A stretch of DNA of 64,000 nt, taken from the NCBI GenBank assembly GCA_033002965.1, contig JAURVB010000817.1, positions 1 to 64,000 of the forward strand, written 5' to 3'. Numbering within the stretch: the first letter of the stretch is position 1; every line of letters starts with the position of its first letter. Positions 11,758 to 22,457 of this stretch are shown here, in pieces. A program made the position numbers and the translations under genes. The DNA comes from Piper betle (lineage: Eukaryota > Streptophyta > Magnoliopsida > Piperales > Piperaceae). A model generated the notes under the pieces. The model ran no database searches and had not been told where the DNA came from. It saw nothing but the letters and a program-made list of their open reading frames with translations.

Positions 11758-13147
11758 GGGCTAGCACACGCCGCCAGGAGAGCACCCTTGGCCCAGCTAA
11801 TGACACTTGGTTAGTTCAGCCTTACCGCGTACATCATCAACCCATGCTTTCTTCAGTTCTGTTTAGCAGAGGCCAGGGCCCTTGCGATTGAGCTATTTGC
11901 TTGCTTATATATACTCCTTCATTCTCCCATTTTGACCCTTTACCTCTTGTTGCTCCGACCTTCCATTCACTCCCAGACCTTCCATATTCCTTCCTTAACT
12001 TCTGCTTGCTCTCCCAAGCCTCTCCAAGCCAAAACTAGGGACTAGAGTTCTAGGTCATCAGGTAGGAGGCCCCAAGCGACCTCCCTTGGTGAATTGGAGG
12101 TAAGCCCCTCCCTCTGTGCATTTTTGTGCCATGGAATTCTTGTTGTTACTTCTAGATCTGCTATGTATCCAAATTTTGGCAATTGGTATCATGTATCCGT
12201 GTATGTTAGGAGCATTTAGGATGTGGTTTCATGATTATAGCATGCTTAATTAAGTAGTCATGCATTTTCGAGTATGCCTAGGTCTCTTGTTTGCAGTCTT
12301 GGTAGATCTGCTATAACTCATCCTTGGTAGATCTGCTATAACTTCATTTCTACATCATATTTTTGCATGATATCAGTTTCATCTGGATCATAAGCGATAG
12401 ATCTACAATGTTTATGATGCACATTTCTCTTGTTTCAACATGTATGAGCATGTATGGAAGCCGAACTAGGTAAATGATGGTGGCTTTACTACTTTCAGTA
12501 GTCGACCCACCAATTTCTCCAATTTTGTCACCTTGTTTTAGGAACCCCTGCATGCCATCTTATGAATGTATGTTGTGTTAGGTGTTGTTATGTCTCACTA
12601 AAATAGAAAGATAAATTTGAACTAAATAAAAGCCTAAACAAAACCCCTAATCATTATTTTTGTCCTGTTTCTAGCATGGTTAGCTATGTTTTCAATTTGT
12701 GCCCTTGGTTGATATTCTAAAGTTAGTTCGTTAGCCCAAACTTTGGGAGTCACAAGAATGGAGCTTTGGTTGCAAAATTCATTGAGCCTTTTATAAGTGG
12801 TACTGCTCTATGAATTTTCACTCAAGACTTTAGGATTTGTCTTAGTAGGGTATCTACAAATTTTCAAGGCAATTGGTAGGATAGATAATTTGGTAATAAT
12901 TTTCCAAGCTATTTAGGTCCTGCCAGCTCTAGAAATGCCTTGACCAATGCCTTTAATTCCCAATCACACTCAAGCCTATTTACGTGGGTAGCTTTGGACC
13001 TGATCTTTTAATGGGCTAAAGTCCACAACATTGGCAAACCCTACTCTTCTACCCATATCTATTTGGAGTGTCGAAGCCCATGAATAAGAATTAAGAAAAT
13101 TGGTGCGCAAGCCAGGAACATTGTTCCCTCCACCTTAGCTAGACTTT
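11758..13147. other. Unassigned sequence between array and element 1
   Basis: No coding region or repeat recognised. Moderately AT-rich with pyrimidine-rich stretches at 11920-12040. Its right edge is the target of element 1: AGTAA at 13148-13152 is duplicated at 21319-21323, so the sequence continued at 21324 before that insertion. Confidence 0.6.
11905..12101 (+). promoter_or_regulatory. Possible promoter/leader with splice donor
   Basis: A TATA-like TTATATATA at 11905-11913 is followed by a C/T-rich stretch of the sort seen in plant 5' leaders, then GGAG|GTAAGC at about 12096-12105, a good match to a plant 5' splice donor. No downstream exon is recognisable, so this may be part of another element's LTR or chance. 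Confidence 0.25.
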
Positions 13148-13152
13148 AGTAA
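13148..13152. repeat. Target site duplication of element 1 (left)
   Basis: AGTAA immediately before TGTAACGACC; the same five bases follow the right LTR at 21319-21323. Confidence 0.92.
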
Positions 13153-13539
13153 TGTAACGACCCGCCATTTTTCACGATATTGTGGGCCTAACTGGCTAGG
13201 TGTTACTCAAAAGTAAAGTAATTATGTCAAACATTTTTTTATAAATAATAACATATATAAAGATCCCACAGTCTTGGACCGTTTCCCAGCAGCCACACTT
13301 ATTTCTCAATTAAATAAAAAAAGGAGTCCTCATATTTATTTTGCTCCATACTCTGGATGTCAATCACCTAATCTCGTATCTGCACACCTGCGGAGGCAAT
13401 TCCGCGTTAGTGATTACAACACTAAGTAGTATAATAGATAAAACAAAACAAGTACATTCCACTATTTCCTTATGTTTATTTTAATATGCGGTGGAGCGAT
13501 TCCGCTATACTCCAAAACAATGCGGAGGAGGTATCCGCT

Positions 13540-14070
13540 GTGATCCGCACACCCCGGCCGTAGCCTTTTTTGTGGGGAGGCTACCACTACCGTCTCCAGT
13601 GCCGGTGCCTCGCACACCCCGGCCGTAGCCTTTTTGTGGGGTAGCTATCACTGCACTCGGGTGATTGCTATGCCCCGTTTGTGGGGAAGCTCTCACTACC
13701 AATTCTAGTGCCAGTGCCTCGCACACCCCGGCCGTAGCCTTTTTATGGGGAGGCTATCACTGCACTCCAGTACCAATGCCTTGCACACCCCGGTCGTAGC
13801 CTTTTTGTTGGGCGGCTATCACTGCACTCAGGTGATTGCTATGCCCCGTTTGTGGGGAAGCTCTCACTACCAATTCTAGTGCCAGTGCCTCACACACCCC
13901 GGCCGTAGTCTTTTTATGGGTCGGCTATCACTGCACTCCAGTGCCAGTGCCTCACACACCCCGGTCGTAGCCTTTTTATGGGGCGGCTATCACTGCACTC
14001 CAGTGCGATGGAGGAATCGTTGTGCCTCACTCACCCCGGCCGTAGCCTTTTTATGGGGTGGCTATCACTA
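13540..14070. repeat. GC-rich LTR tandem repeat, 3' LTR copy
   Basis: Units of about 62, 60 and 49 bp share CCCCGGCCGTAGCCTTTTT and GGCTATCACTGCACTC. The three types recur in order, giving a ~171-bp higher-order repeat. It occupies the place held by the 33-bp minisatellite in the other Tekay LTRs. Confidence 0.88.
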
Positions 14071-14392
14071 CTCCAAAACAATGTCGATGCATTACAAAAT
14101 TCACGCACATAACACGACCCAGTGTCGGACTGAGTCAATTCATTGACCCCGGTTGCACTCGGTGCATGGTAGTCGAATCTGGGCTCAGGCCGACCTAGGC
14201 TACCAACAAGGAAAATACGATGTTCTACCTATTATACGTACCTGATTTGTGATTACGTCTGACTGTGACCCGTGAACCCTAATACAGTAATGGGGAGGTC
14301 GCCTGGGACGGAGATGAGGGATGAAATACTCACACAGTAATGGGGAGGTCGCCTGGGACGGAGATGAGGGATGAAATACTCCCTCCTCCTGC

Positions 14393-14402
14393 ATATATAT
14401 AC
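14393..14402 (-). promoter_or_regulatory. TATA-like box in element 1 3' LTR
   Basis: Sense strand reads GTGTATATATATGC followed by purine-rich GGAGGAGGGAG. The same arrangement lies at 20905-20916 in the 5' LTR and near the TATATA tracts of the array LTRs. Confidence 0.45.
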
Positions 14403-14804
14403 ACTTCAACCATTCCCTCCATTAAATTCTCATACCCCATCATCCATTGGTATTTCCTAGGTTCAACGACCCCTTCATTAAATTCTCACACCCCATCATC
14501 CATTGGTATTTCCTAGGTTCAACGACCCCTTCTCCTTTTATAAAGAATAAATGACGGCTAGGGTTTGTGGAAGCACCCTTTCACCATAATTCCTTTAACC
14601 GGGTAATTGGGTAATTAACACGGTTCACTTAACCTTTTCACTCAACCTCTTAAATGGTATGGTTCACTTAAATGGTTAAATGGATAATTAATGTGTTCGA
14701 CTCGACTGATTCAACTAGAATCGTCCGATTAGAAATTACTTTTCAATTTAACCGGGTAATTCATACTTAACCAGCTAATGAAATTTTTTTTCCGGGTCTT
14801 TACA

Positions 14805-14816
14805 ATCTCCCCAACT
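14805..14816 (-). other. Element 1 polypurine tract
   Basis: Sense AAGTTGGGGAGAT directly before the LTR start TGTAAAGACC. This is the plus-strand primer site, identical in type to those at 51388-51398 and in the array internal domains. Confidence 0.8.
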
Positions 14817-14869
14817 TAGAACTATTTCGTCCCCGAAATATCATAGCATAAATCGGATTTACACGGATT

Positions 14870-15253
14870 TTATGCTACAAACAGGCTAGGATATTTTCTG
14901 GCCATTTCCTGTTCAGTCTCCCATGTCGCTTCTTCTGATCCCTGATTTCTCCATAATACCTTTACCAAAGGGATCTCCTTGCTACGGAGTGTCTTTGTTT
15001 CCCTTGCCAAGATTCGAATCGGTTTTTCCTCGTAGGTTAAATCCGATTGTAGCTCTAAATCTGCAAAATTTGTGATAATGTGATTCTCATCTCGTACATA
15101 TTTCTTTAGCATTGACACATGAAAGACATTGTGTACACCATCAAGGCTTGGTGGTAATGCTAATCTATATGCACAACTTCCGATTCGATCCAAAATTGGA
15201 AATGGTCCTATGAATCTTGGCTTCAACTTCCCTGATGTTCTAAATCTGATCAC
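14870..15253 (-). pseudogene. Integrase C-terminus with GPY/F module and chromodomain-like tail (element 1)
   Basis: 127 codons open to the natural stop at 14870. An integrase GPY/F-type module (FIGPFPILDRIG..YRLALP, residues about 14-35) is followed by VHNVFHVSMLKKY and then a chromodomain-like segment (about 75-120: EEKPIRILARE, PLVKVLWRNQ, EEATWE). In chromoviruses this tail targets integration to heterochromatin. It is separated from the integrase core by a one-base deletion in a G run near 15290, where element 3 reads GTTGGGGAGTT and element 1 GTTGGGAGTT. Tekay-like assignment rests mainly on this tail. Confidence 0.85.
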
Positions 15254-16140
15254 TCCCTTTTTAGGTGAGGTCTTAAGGTAGACGAACTCCCAACTTGGAA
15301 TTCTAAGTCCTTCCTTCGAGTATCAGCATAACTTTTCTGCCGATCCTGAGCTGCCTTAAGCCTTTGCTGGATGAGTTGCACCTTTTCAGCTGCTTCTCTC
15401 ACCATCTCTGGCCCGACTATAACCATCTCTGTAGACTCCAACCAGCATGATGGAGATCGACAAGGCCTACCGTATAAGGCTTCAAACGGTGCCATTCCTA
15501 TACTGGCTTGGTAAGAGTTATTATAGGTGAATTCAGCCAAGGCTAAGTGTTTCTCCCAATCTCCTCCCCAGTCGAGGATGCAAGCTCTCAACAAATCCTC
15601 CAAGGTTTGATTGGTCCTCTCACTTTGACCATCAGTTTGGGGGTGATATGCTGTACTTAACTTGATTTGGGTCCCCATAGCTTTTTGGAAAACTTCCCAA
15701 AAATGTGACGTGAATAGGGGATCTCTGTCAGAGACTATCTCCTTCGGAATTCCATGCAGCCTGACAATGTTATTTATGTACAGTTCTGCTAAGTATTCCG
15801 CAGTCCTTGTTGATTTTGTGGGGATAAAATGAGCTGCCTTAGTCAAACGGTCCACAACTACCCATATAGAGTCATGTCTCTTCAAAGTCCTTGGGAGTTT
15901 AGTAATAAAATCACATGTGACACGCTCCCATTTCCAGGTAGGTATCTCTAAAGGTTGTAATAATCCACCGGGTAGTTGATGTTGGGCTTTGATCAATTGG
16001 CACGTCTGACACTTGGAAACAAAATCCACCACATCCCTCTTCATTCCAACCCACCAGTAGGTTCGTTTCAAGTCCTGGTACATCTTTGTAACACCAGGGT
16101 GTATTGAGAACCTTGAACGATGAGCTTCTTCCAGAATATC
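15250..16140 (-). pseudogene. Integrase core (element 1)
   Basis: After the stop at 16141-16143 the frame reopens with the zinc-binding region (HRS/HP histidines, then CQTC: the CxxC half) and runs through the DDE catalytic core. Counting from the first Met at 16083, the acidic triad is D58 (TCDFITKLP), D119 (VSDRDPLF) and E155 (DGQSERTNQ) with 35 residues between the last two, i.e. a canonical DD35E. The core itself looks intact. The frame is lost at the C-terminal side (QVGSSSTLRP in place of QVGEFVYLK) by the single-base deletion, so no full-length integrase can be made. Confidence 0.9.
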
Positions 16141-17133
16141 TCATTTTAATGCATCATTGTTGGGTACACACAATCTCCCTCTAAATCTGATTACACTGTT
16201 GGAATCTGCTACAATGTTGGGAGTTTTGTCCAACATTTCATTCAGCTTCTCATCTTCCATTTGTGTTAGCTTAACTCGGTCCACCAATTCATTGGAGATA
16301 ACCAGGTTCGCCAGTATTCCTGTCATTTGTTCCACCGGGTTAATAGCTACCACCTCAGCTGACATAGCCCAAAGTCTAGCTAGTTGTTGACCCTTGTCCA
16401 TCTTGCCCTTCCGACTCAACGCGTCGGCCACAACGTTCGCTTTTCCCGGGTGGTATAAAATTTGGAAATCATAGTCCTTCAAGTATTCTATCCACCGTCT
16501 CTGTCGAAGGTTAAGGTCATTCTGGGTGAAGATATACTTCAAACTTTGATGGTCGGTGAAAACTTCGAACTGGGCCCCATACAAGTAGTGCCTCCAAATC
16601 TTTAGGGCAAAAACTACTGCTGCCAGTTCCAAGTCATGGGTCGCATAATTTAGCTCGTGAATCTTCAATTGGCGAGATGCGTAAGCCACCACCTTACCAT
16701 CTTGCATAAGGACGCATCCTAAACCCAACCGAGATGCATCACTGAAGACTACGAGTCCTTCATTACCATTTCGCAGGGTCAAGACTGGTGCAGTTGTTAA
16801 ACTCTTCTTTAGAGACTGGAAACTCTCCTCACACTTACTACTCCATTCAAACCTGACCCCCTTCCTTGTAAGTTTGGTCATCGGCGATGCTACTAAGGAA
16901 AAGTCTTTAATGAATTTCCTATAGTAACCCGCCAAACTGAGGAAGCTTCTGATATCAGTGACTGACTTAGGTTGTGGCCAATCAATGACTGCTTTCACTT
17001 TTGACGGATCCACTGCAACTCCCGCCTTTGAGACAACATGTCCGAGGAAGTTCACCTCCTTCAGCCAGAAGTCACACTTTGATAATTTGGCGAACAATTG
17101 ATTCTCTCTCAAAACTTGAAGAGCAATGGACAA
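16141..17133 (-). pseudogene. RT end, RNase H and integrase N-terminus (element 1)
   Basis: 330 open codons. The RT thumb/connection ([30 protein letters not shown]) leads into RNase H, with the acidic residues visible as D132 (VFSDASRLG), E169 (HDLELAAV), D194 (FTDHQSLKY) and D237 (VADALSRKG). The segment ends with a stop (ALK*) where element 2 has ALRR, consistent with a CGA to TGA change. The start methionine is simply the first after the upstream frameshift near 17140. Confidence 0.9.
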
Positions 17134-17531
17134 GTGTTCCCATGGTCCTCCTCATTATTTGAATAGACCAGAATGTCGTCCACAAACACAATAATAAACT
17201 TATCCAAGTATTCGTGGAACACCGTGTTCATAAGTGACATAAAGGCCGCTGGTGCATTTGTCAGACCAAAAGGCATAACCAGAAACTCATAATGTCCATA
17301 GCAAGTTCGGAAAGCCATTTTCTGTATGTCAGATTCCTTCACCCGTAGTTGATGATATCCGGACCGCAAGTCTATTTTTGAGAATATTCCGGCTGTTTTC
17401 AACTGATCAAATAAATCATCAATCCTCGGTAAGGGGTACCGATTCTTGACTGTCACTTGATTGAGCTGGCGATAGTCAATACACAATCGAAGTGAGCCAT
17501 CCTTCTTCTTTACAAAAAGAACAAGGGCTCC
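17109..17531 (-). pseudogene. Reverse transcriptase palm/fingers (element 1)
   Basis: Lies in frame after the stop at 17532. It contains [23 protein letters not shown] (first catalytic Asp), [10 protein letters not shown] and the active-site box FVDDILVYS. After YSNNEED the frame is lost ([11 protein letters not shown]) through a one-base deletion relative to element 2, which reads on as EEHVKHLS. All three catalytic aspartates are present, so the damage is confined to reading-frame breaks. Confidence 0.9.
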
Positions 17532-19505
17532 CTAGGGTGAAGTACTTGGTCGTATGAAGCCTGCCTGCAACAGCTCTTCTAATTGACTCTTTAACTCCTT
17601 GAGTTCCGCTGGAGCCATGCGGTATGGTGCTTTAGAAATTGGTGATACTCCTGGTGCTAGGTCAATGACAAACTCCACTGCCCGCTTAGGAGGTAACCCT
17701 GGAAGTTCACCTGGAAATACGTCCGGAAATTCTGCTACCACCGGAATCATGGACAACTCTTTGGGTTTGGACTCAGGCTCCTCTAGAGTTGCCGAAAAAA
17801 CTTTACAACCCTCACCAAACCACTCAGTTGCCTCACTAACCGACACAATACAAGAGGATGGATCATTCCATGACCCTTGGAAAATGACCCCCATCTCACA
17901 ATTACAAGGTTTAGTCAATACTCTCCTCCCTTTACAGTCGAGAAAAGCCTGGTGTGCAGACAACCAGTCCATTCCTAACAGTACATCAAAGCCTATTATC
18001 CCATAGACAATGAAATTCCACACATAGGGTTTCCCTTGTATATCCAAGGATAGGTTAGTCACTCCTAACGTTGTGACCTCCCCTTCTCCCGTTGCGGTGG
18101 TGACCCTATAAGTCTTAGGTAATGTAGACGTTTGGAGTCCTAAACTCTTAACTAATCGGGATGATAGGAACGAATGCGTACACCCCGAGTCAAATAAAAC
18201 ATCCACACTAACACTTTGAATCAGAATTTTACCTCGAACTGTGTGGTCCTCGTTCTTAGCGTCCTCGACTTCGACTGCAAAAAGTTTCGCCTTCCCTTTG
18301 TCCACTGGTTTTGCAGGTGCTGGGTAGCGATTTGGAGCTGGTGTCTTCTCCTTTTCAGGTTGCTCCTGTTGTTGCTTCAGGAGCTGACGACACTCGTTTT
18401 GCAAGTGTCCCGTCCTTCCGCAATTGTAGCACCGACGAGGCTCCCTGCATAACCCTGAATGCATCTTGTTGCAATTTTTACATAGTCGATACGGAATCTC
18501 CTGAAACTTCCTTTTGCGGTTCCCATCGACATTCCGTTGATAGTTCTGCTGCTGGTGTTCTTCAGACCTGTTTTTGCTACTACCCTGGTTGGCATTCTTA
18601 TGTTGCATAGTAGCCTTCCCCTGTTTCTGTGCACGGACATAGTCGTACACCAACTCATGAGTAGTGGCTGCTTCAATCACTTCGGTTATAGTGCCTCTTG
18701 GCGCCGTAGCTACCCTACTCCTCAATTCTGGCTTTAACCCCCAGAAAAATTTGTCTGCTCTGGCCCGGGCAGTTGCCAGACTCCCAGATGCAAATCTCTC
18801 CAATTGCAAGAAATTTTTGGCATACTCTCGGACTGAATCATCCTTCTGAGTTAGAGTGGCAAATTCCAGTGCTTTCTTCTGGACAACAGACTCAGGAAAA
18901 TATTGTCCATTGAAAGCTGTTACAAATTCCGCCCAAGGAATGGACGAAATCTCCCGTTGATGGAACACAGTCTTCTCCATGGACTTCCACCAATAGGATG
19001 CTTCCTCCTGAAGCATGCATGTCGCCAACCTCACTTGATGGCGATGAGGCACAGAGAGAGCTCTAAATGCTTTTTCAGTAATGTCCAACCAGCTCTCCGC
19101 CTTCATTGGATCAGTCCCTCCAATGAATACCTCAGCTCCGTTCTTCCGGAATTTCTCTACAGTGTATCGATCATTGTCATCCCCATCTGGCAGTACCACT
19201 TGTCGGACTACCGGTGGCACCGGGTTTGGAAGTTCTCCTCGCTCGCCCGGGTCAGCTATTCCTACCCGCTCTTGGGCGCTCCCCTGATCCCCATTTGGGA
19301 CGTTACTAGGACCCGCAGCCGAATTTGGAGCTCCATTCCCCATTACCAATCCCGGTAACCTCTGCACCATGTTCTGAACCACAGAACTGGTATTTTCTGA
19401 AGCCTGCGCTAGTCCCTGTATGGCCGTCAAAATTTGGCCTAACACACTCTCAAGGTTTGTGTCCGACTGCGCAGCTTGGCTCGACTTCCTTCGGGTGCCT
19501 GCCAT
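17532..19505 (-). pseudogene. Gag-protease and start of RT (element 1)
   Basis: 657 codons starting MAGTRRKSSQ at 19505. A capsid-type region spans about residues 110-300 (retrotransposon Gag signature around YWWKSMEK..WAEFVTAF). Two zinc knuckles follow: C342/C345/H349/C353 and the canonical CCHC C359/C362/H367/C372 (CYNCGRTGHLQNEC). The aspartic protease has its active site at 439-441 (LFDSGCTHSF, the DSG form common in plant Ty3 elements) and GFDVLLGMDWL at about 505-515. The RT N-terminus (KAPYRMAPAELKELK) runs to PSTSP, where TAG replaces the Trp codon found in element 2. The start was chosen because MAGTRR is conserved in elements 2 and 3. Confidence 0.92.
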
Positions 19506-19671
19506 CTAAAATTTATTCCGTTATGGTTCATTAATTTTTTTTCAATGATTACTTAGGTTTATTAGGGAGGTCCACTAATTCCCTAATGACATACCCTATT
19601 GGAGAAAAATAAAATATTAGACTCTTCAACAAGGTACTTGAGTCATAAGATGTGAGCTTTTGGGAAACCGT

Positions 19672-19683
19672 GCTCCGATACCA
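19672..19683 (-). other. Element 1 primer-binding site
   Basis: Sense TGGTATCGGAGC, two bases inside the 5' LTR. Matches the plant initiator tRNA-Met 3' end except A to G at position 8 (usual TGGTATCAGAGC). Confidence 0.85.
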
Positions 19684-19917
19684 CCTGTAACGACCCGCCA
19701 TTTTTCACGATATTGTGGGCCTAACTGGCTAGGTGTTACTCAAAAGTAAAGTAATTATGTCAAACATTTTTTATAAATAATAACATATATAAAGATCCCA
19801 CAGTCTTGGACCGTTTCCCAGCAGCCACACTTATTTCTCAATTAAATAAAAAAAGGAGTCCTCATATTTATTTTGCTCCATACTCTGGATGTCAATCACC
19901 TAATCTCGTATCTGCAC

Positions 19918-19943
19918 ACCTGCGGAGGCAATTCCGCGTTAGT
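19918..19943 (-). promoter_or_regulatory. Conserved acceptor-like block in element 1 5' LTR
   Basis: Sense reads CACTAACGCGGAATTGCCT then CCGCAGGT: a CTAAC branch-point-like motif about 20 nt before CAG|G. The same block recurs in all the other V2/V3 Tekay LTRs here. It also contains GCGGA/TCCGC as a small inverted repeat, so a hairpin is an alternative reading. Confidence 0.4.
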
Positions 19944-20075
19944 GATTACAACACTAAGTAGTATAATAGATAAAACAAAACAAGTACATTCCACTATTTC
20001 CTTATGTTTATTTTAATATGCGGTGGAGCGATTCCGCTATACTCCAAAACAATGCGGAGGAGGTATCCGCTGTGA

Positions 20076-20605
20076 TCCGCACACCCCGGCCGTAGCCTTT
20101 TTGTGGGGAGGCTACCACTACCGTCTCCAGTGCCAGTGCCTCGCACACCCCGGCCGTAGCCTTTTTGTGGGGTAGCTATCACTGCACTCAGGTGATTGCT
20201 ATGCCCCGTTTGTGGGGAAGCTCTCACTACCAATTCTAGTGCCAGTGCCTCGCACACCCCGGCCGTAGCCTTTTTATGGGGAGGCTATCACTGCACTCCA
20301 GTGCCAATGCCTTGCACACCCCGGCCGTAGCCTTTTTGTGGGGCGGCTATCACTGCACTCAGGTGATTGCTATGCCCCGTTTGTGGGGAAGCTCTCACTA
20401 CCAATTCTAGTGCCAGTGCCTCACACACCCCGGCCGTAGCCTTTTTATGGGGCGGCTATCACTGCACTCCAATGCCAGTGCCTCACACACCCCATCCGTA
20501 GCCTTTTTATGGGGCGGCTATCACTGCACTCCAGTGCGATGGAGGAATCGTTGTGCCTCACTCACCCCGGCCGTAGCCTTTTTATGGGGTGGCTATCACT
20601 ACTCC
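20076..20605. repeat. GC-rich LTR tandem repeat, 5' LTR copy
   Basis: Nine units sharing CCCCGGCCGTAGCC and GGCTATCACTGC. Units of 62, 60 and 49 bp recur in order twice (171-bp higher-order repeat), followed by three simpler units. Copy number equals that of the 3' LTR. Confidence 0.88.
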
Positions 20606-21318
20606 AAAACAATGTCGATGCATTACAAAATTCATGCACATAACACGACCCAGTGTCGGACTGAGTCAATTCATTGACCCCGGTTGCACTCGGTGCATGG
20701 TAGTCGAATCTGGGCTCAGGCCGACCTAGGCTACCAACAAGGAAAATACGATGTTCTACCTATTATACGTACCTGATTTGTGATTACGTCTGACTGTGAC
20801 CCGTGAACCCTAATACAGTAATGGGGAGGTCGCTGACAGATGGGACGAATACTCCGTAATGGGAGTGCCGGGACGGAGATGAGGATGAATACTCCCTCCT
20901 CCTACATATATATACACTTCAACCATTCCCTCCATTAAATTCTCATACCCCATCATCCATTGGTATTTCCTAGGTTCAACGACCCCTTCATTAAATTCTC
21001 ACACCCCATCATCCATTGGTATTTCCTAGGTTCAACGACCCCTTCTCCTTTTATAAAGAATAAATGACGGCTAGGGTTTGTGGAAGCACCCTTTCACCAT
21101 AATTCCTTTAACCGGGTAATTGGGTAATTAACACGGTTCACTTAACCTTTTCACTCAACCTCTTAAATGGTATGGTTCACTTAAATGGTTAAATGGATAA
21201 TTAATGTGTTCGACTCGACTGATTCAACTAGAATCATCCGATTAGAAATTACTTTTCAATTTAACCGGGTAATTCATACTTAACCAGCTAATGAATTTTT
21301 TTTTCCCGGGTCTTTACA

Positions 21319-21323
21319 AGTAA
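21319..21323. repeat. Target site duplication of element 1 (right)
   Basis: AGTAA immediately after TTTACA, matching 13148-13152. Confidence 0.92.
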
Positions 21324-22457
21324 GCCTTGTTTACCATGTTAACCCATGGACCAACACTTGGTAATTTTTATACCAAACCCCTAGAGTGTCCATGCCCATT
21401 GGTTCAAATTTGAGCTGATACCCTATTTATCTTGTCCAAAAATCATCCGAGTAAGTTCGACATTTAATTAAAAAAGATAATTAAGTTAAGTTTTTGAGTT
21501 GTGCATCTATGGAGGCATTGCCTCATTTTGTGCGCCGTTGCAATCAAATTGTGATTTGGGTTTTATCTCTTTGTAAGATACGCAAAGTGAGCTCACCGAG
21601 TTAGGATGAGAAGCTTGATTCAACCATGTCCATGGACTCTTTTGCTTCATATTTGCTTGGTTCCATAAGTGAGGTTTTCACTGAGTTTTATACATAGGAT
21701 GACATCGGTAGCTTATAATTGGATCTCTCTAATGTCTATCCATTTAGCTGATATTTTGTGTAATTTAATAAAACATTGAGGATGAGATCTCTTGTTTTTT
21801 TTTTGAAATGGAAGATCCAGAAAGCCTATGCTATAAGTCCCTACCTAAGCCTAGTATATAAGTATACGAGTTTATTAGTTTTTTTGAATATGAGAGTGAG
21901 TGGGATAAGTGTGTATGAATTGTACACCTACTCCTTTTGCACCCTAAAGTGGTGCAATGTAAGTAGGGTATAGTGAATACAACGTCTTTTCTAAAATCTG
22001 AGCACTATGATTGTTCCATGCCACCTGAGTACCGTGGCGTACAATATATAGAGGATGTGAAGGCTTAAGTGTAAGTATGTATGTATGTATGTATGAAGCG
22101 GTTGATTTGATCTAGCATGTTTTGTAAGATTCAGCCATGTCAGCTTAAGCTTACTACGTTTTAATATAATCTAGAAGTTTCACATTCTCATGAGTATTAA
22201 GATGTTCATCTGAAAGTATTATTTTATTAGTAGTTATTTTTCAAACCGGTAATCAAATCTGTTTGATTACTGACTATTTTCCTATATTTATGTAGGTGAG
22301 TGCCATGTTAGTGAACAATGAAGGTGTAATGATTGATAGGCTCATGGTGGGGGATGATACCTTGTATTTGTGGTGAGCTATAAGTGACATATCAAATTTA
22401 TGTATTGTGGTTGTATGACTTATATAATTCGGGATTATGAGACTTATGTATTAAAAA
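21324..22457 (+). mobile_element. Family-4 LTR fragment (copy 1)
   Basis: From about 21600 it matches 25690-26744 and part of 58190-59711. Shared stretches include GAGGATGAGATC(T/C)CTTGTT, the CCTA..CCTA(G/T)TATATAAGTA region and GTGAGTGGG-type segments. Read alongside the copy that is followed by a PBS at 59716, its sense strand is plus. The right end is cut by a truncated Tekay LTR at 22458. A GTAT microsatellite lies at 22075-22096. Confidence 0.6.

Larger units (their letters stand above)
13153..14804 (-). mobile_element. Element 1 3' LTR
   Basis: 1652 bp, TGTAACGACCCGCC..GGGTCTTTACA in plus reading. In the sense direction it has TGTAAAGACC at 14804, a TATA-like box near 14393-14402, a GC-rich tandem block and the acceptor-like motif at 13387-13412. 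A ~56-bp duplication (ACAGTAATGGGGAGGTCGCC units) lies at about 14285-14385. Confidence 0.92.
13153..21318 (-). mobile_element. Element 1: complete Tekay-like Ty3/gypsy chromovirus
   Basis: 8166 bp with two LTRs of about 1.65 kb (TG..CA on either reading), perfect 5-bp TSD, PBS and PPT. On the minus strand it encodes in order Gag, zinc knuckle, protease, reverse transcriptase, RNase H and integrase with a C-terminal chromodomain-like segment. That order is Ty3/gypsy, and the chromodomain-type tail (EEKPIRILARETK..PLVKVLWRNQG..EATWE) places it near the Tekay/Del lineage. The polyprotein is interrupted four times (stop at 17532, frameshift near 17140, stop at 16141, frameshift near 15290). By eye the two LTRs differ by about a dozen substitutions plus a few indels, so the insertion is comparatively recent. 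Confidence 0.93.
19686..21318 (-). mobile_element. Element 1 5' LTR
   Basis: 1633 bp, TGTAACGACC..GGGTCTTTACA in plus reading, followed by TSD AGTAA. It differs from the 3' LTR by roughly a dozen substitutions and by small deletions at about 20830-20890, in the duplicated block near the TATA-like box. Confidence 0.92.

Noticed and set aside
11758..13147. Host gene promoter and first exon
   Set aside because: A TATA-like motif and a splice-donor-like site exist, but no coding exon follows before the retroelement.
18903..19358. Plus-strand open frames antisense to gag and pol of element 1
   Set aside because: Shadow frames; the minus strand shows clear Gag, zinc-knuckle and protease motifs.
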